From NCBI GenBank assembly GCA_028869975.1, contig JAGWQR010000207.1:1-6205 (forward strand): a stretch of 6,205 nt of DNA, read 5' to 3'. The notes beneath the pieces were generated by a model, which was given only the letters and a program-made list of their open reading frames with translations, did no database searches and was not told the origin of the DNA. The position numbers and the translations under genes are program-made. Source of the stretch: Alphaproteobacteria bacterium. Its GTDB lineage: Bacteria > Pseudomonadota > Alphaproteobacteria > Sphingomonadales > Sphingomonadaceae. Position 1 is the first letter of the stretch. The number at the start of each line of letters is the position of its first letter. Positions 5,920 through 6,205 of the stretch are shown here, one piece after another.

Positions 5920-6205
5920 ATGACACGAAGCGCAAAAGGGGTGGTGATGCTGGCGGCGTGGTTGATCGGGGCTGCGTCGGCAGCACATGCGGAAGATGCG
6001 CCGATTATCGTTACCGCAGCGCCACTCAAAGCCACGACCGGCATGGGGGCCTATGCAACACTGACGCTCGACACCGACCAGTTGCGCGCGTCCCCCGCCA
6101 ACCGAATCGAGGATGTGCTGCGCGATGTTGCGGGACTGACTGAGTTCCGCCGCTCGGACAGCCGCGCCGCCAATCCGTCGGCACAAGGCATCACGCTGCG
6201 CTCGC
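5920..6205 (+). CDS. TonB-dependent receptor, N-terminal part, 3' end outside the window
   Basis: First 95 codons of an outer-membrane TonB-dependent receptor. Such proteins take up large or scarce substrates using energy from TonB-ExbBD. The start is ATG 5920; no other start lies upstream in frame. Residues 1-24 are a signal peptide: a basic start (MTRSAK), a hydrophobic core (VVMLAAWLIGAAS) and cleavage after Ala-His-Ala. Next comes a TonB-box-like PIIVTA (28-33), then the start of the plug domain: ANRIEDVLRDVAGLTEFRR (60-78) and NPSAQGITLRS (85-95), the usual pattern before the LDG(V)P block. The ribosome site is weak (AAGGGA 15 bases upstream). Siderophore or vitamin uptake is the common role of the family. 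Sphingomonads also use these receptors for lignin-derived dimers (DdvT of SYK-6 for dehydrodivanillate), which the neighbourhood suggests but does not prove. Confidence 0.88.
   Translation, partial: MTRSAKGVVMLAAWLIGAASAAHAEDAPIIVTAAPLKATTGMGAYATLTLDTDQLRASPANRIEDVLRDVAGLTEFRRSDSRAANPSAQGITLRS

Noticed and set aside
5854..6186. Long N-terminal extension of the glutathione transferase frame to 6186
   Set aside because: It overlaps the signal peptide and plug region of the TonB receptor on the other strand and adds residues not found in YghU proteins.

Overview
The window is GC-rich, densely packed bacterial DNA. It looks like a sphingomonad (Novosphingobium, Sphingobium or Sphingomonas type, Alphaproteobacteria). 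The main reason is the first gene. Its visible part lines up without gaps, from memory, with the 5-carboxyvanillate decarboxylase LigW of Novosphingobium aromaticivorans. A lignostilbene-dioxygenase-type carotenoid oxygenase, a Nu-class glutathione transferase and a TonB-dependent receptor nearby also fit a lignin-aromatic-degrading sphingomonad.

Layout from left to right. (1) A rightward unit: the 3' part of ligW (1-870), then a 536-residue MFS transporter with two apparent extra membrane segments (GTG start at 884, 13 untranslated bases after the ligW stop). (2) A leftward unit: a lignostilbene-dioxygenase-like gene (4406-2949), then a DUF3237 gene (2952-2491) joined to it by an ATGA stop/start overlap. 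The MFS and DUF3237 stop codons overlap tail to tail at 2491-2494. (3) A MarR-family regulator (4462-4935, rightward) that starts 55 bp from the dioxygenase start and is divergent from it, the usual arrangement for a local regulator. (4) A YghU/Nu-class glutathione transferase (5853-4948, leftward), convergent with the MarR gene across 12 bp. (5) The first 95 codons of a TonB-dependent receptor (from 5920, rightward), divergent from the transferase across 66 bp and running off the window.

Inferred joint role. The set reads as part of a pathway for lignin-derived aromatic dimers: outer-membrane uptake (TonB receptor), inner-membrane transport (MFS), oxidative cleavage of a hydroxystilbene C=C bond (dioxygenase), removal of a ring carboxyl (LigW) and glutathione-dependent chemistry (Nu-class GST), with MarR control of at least the dioxygenase unit. 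Enzyme family assignments rest on visible motifs. Substrates and pathway links are inference. The most open question is the DUF3237 protein, translationally coupled to the dioxygenase and without a known function. No RNA genes, insertion sequences, CRISPR arrays or long repeats were seen, and no stretch longer than 66 bp lacks a gene.
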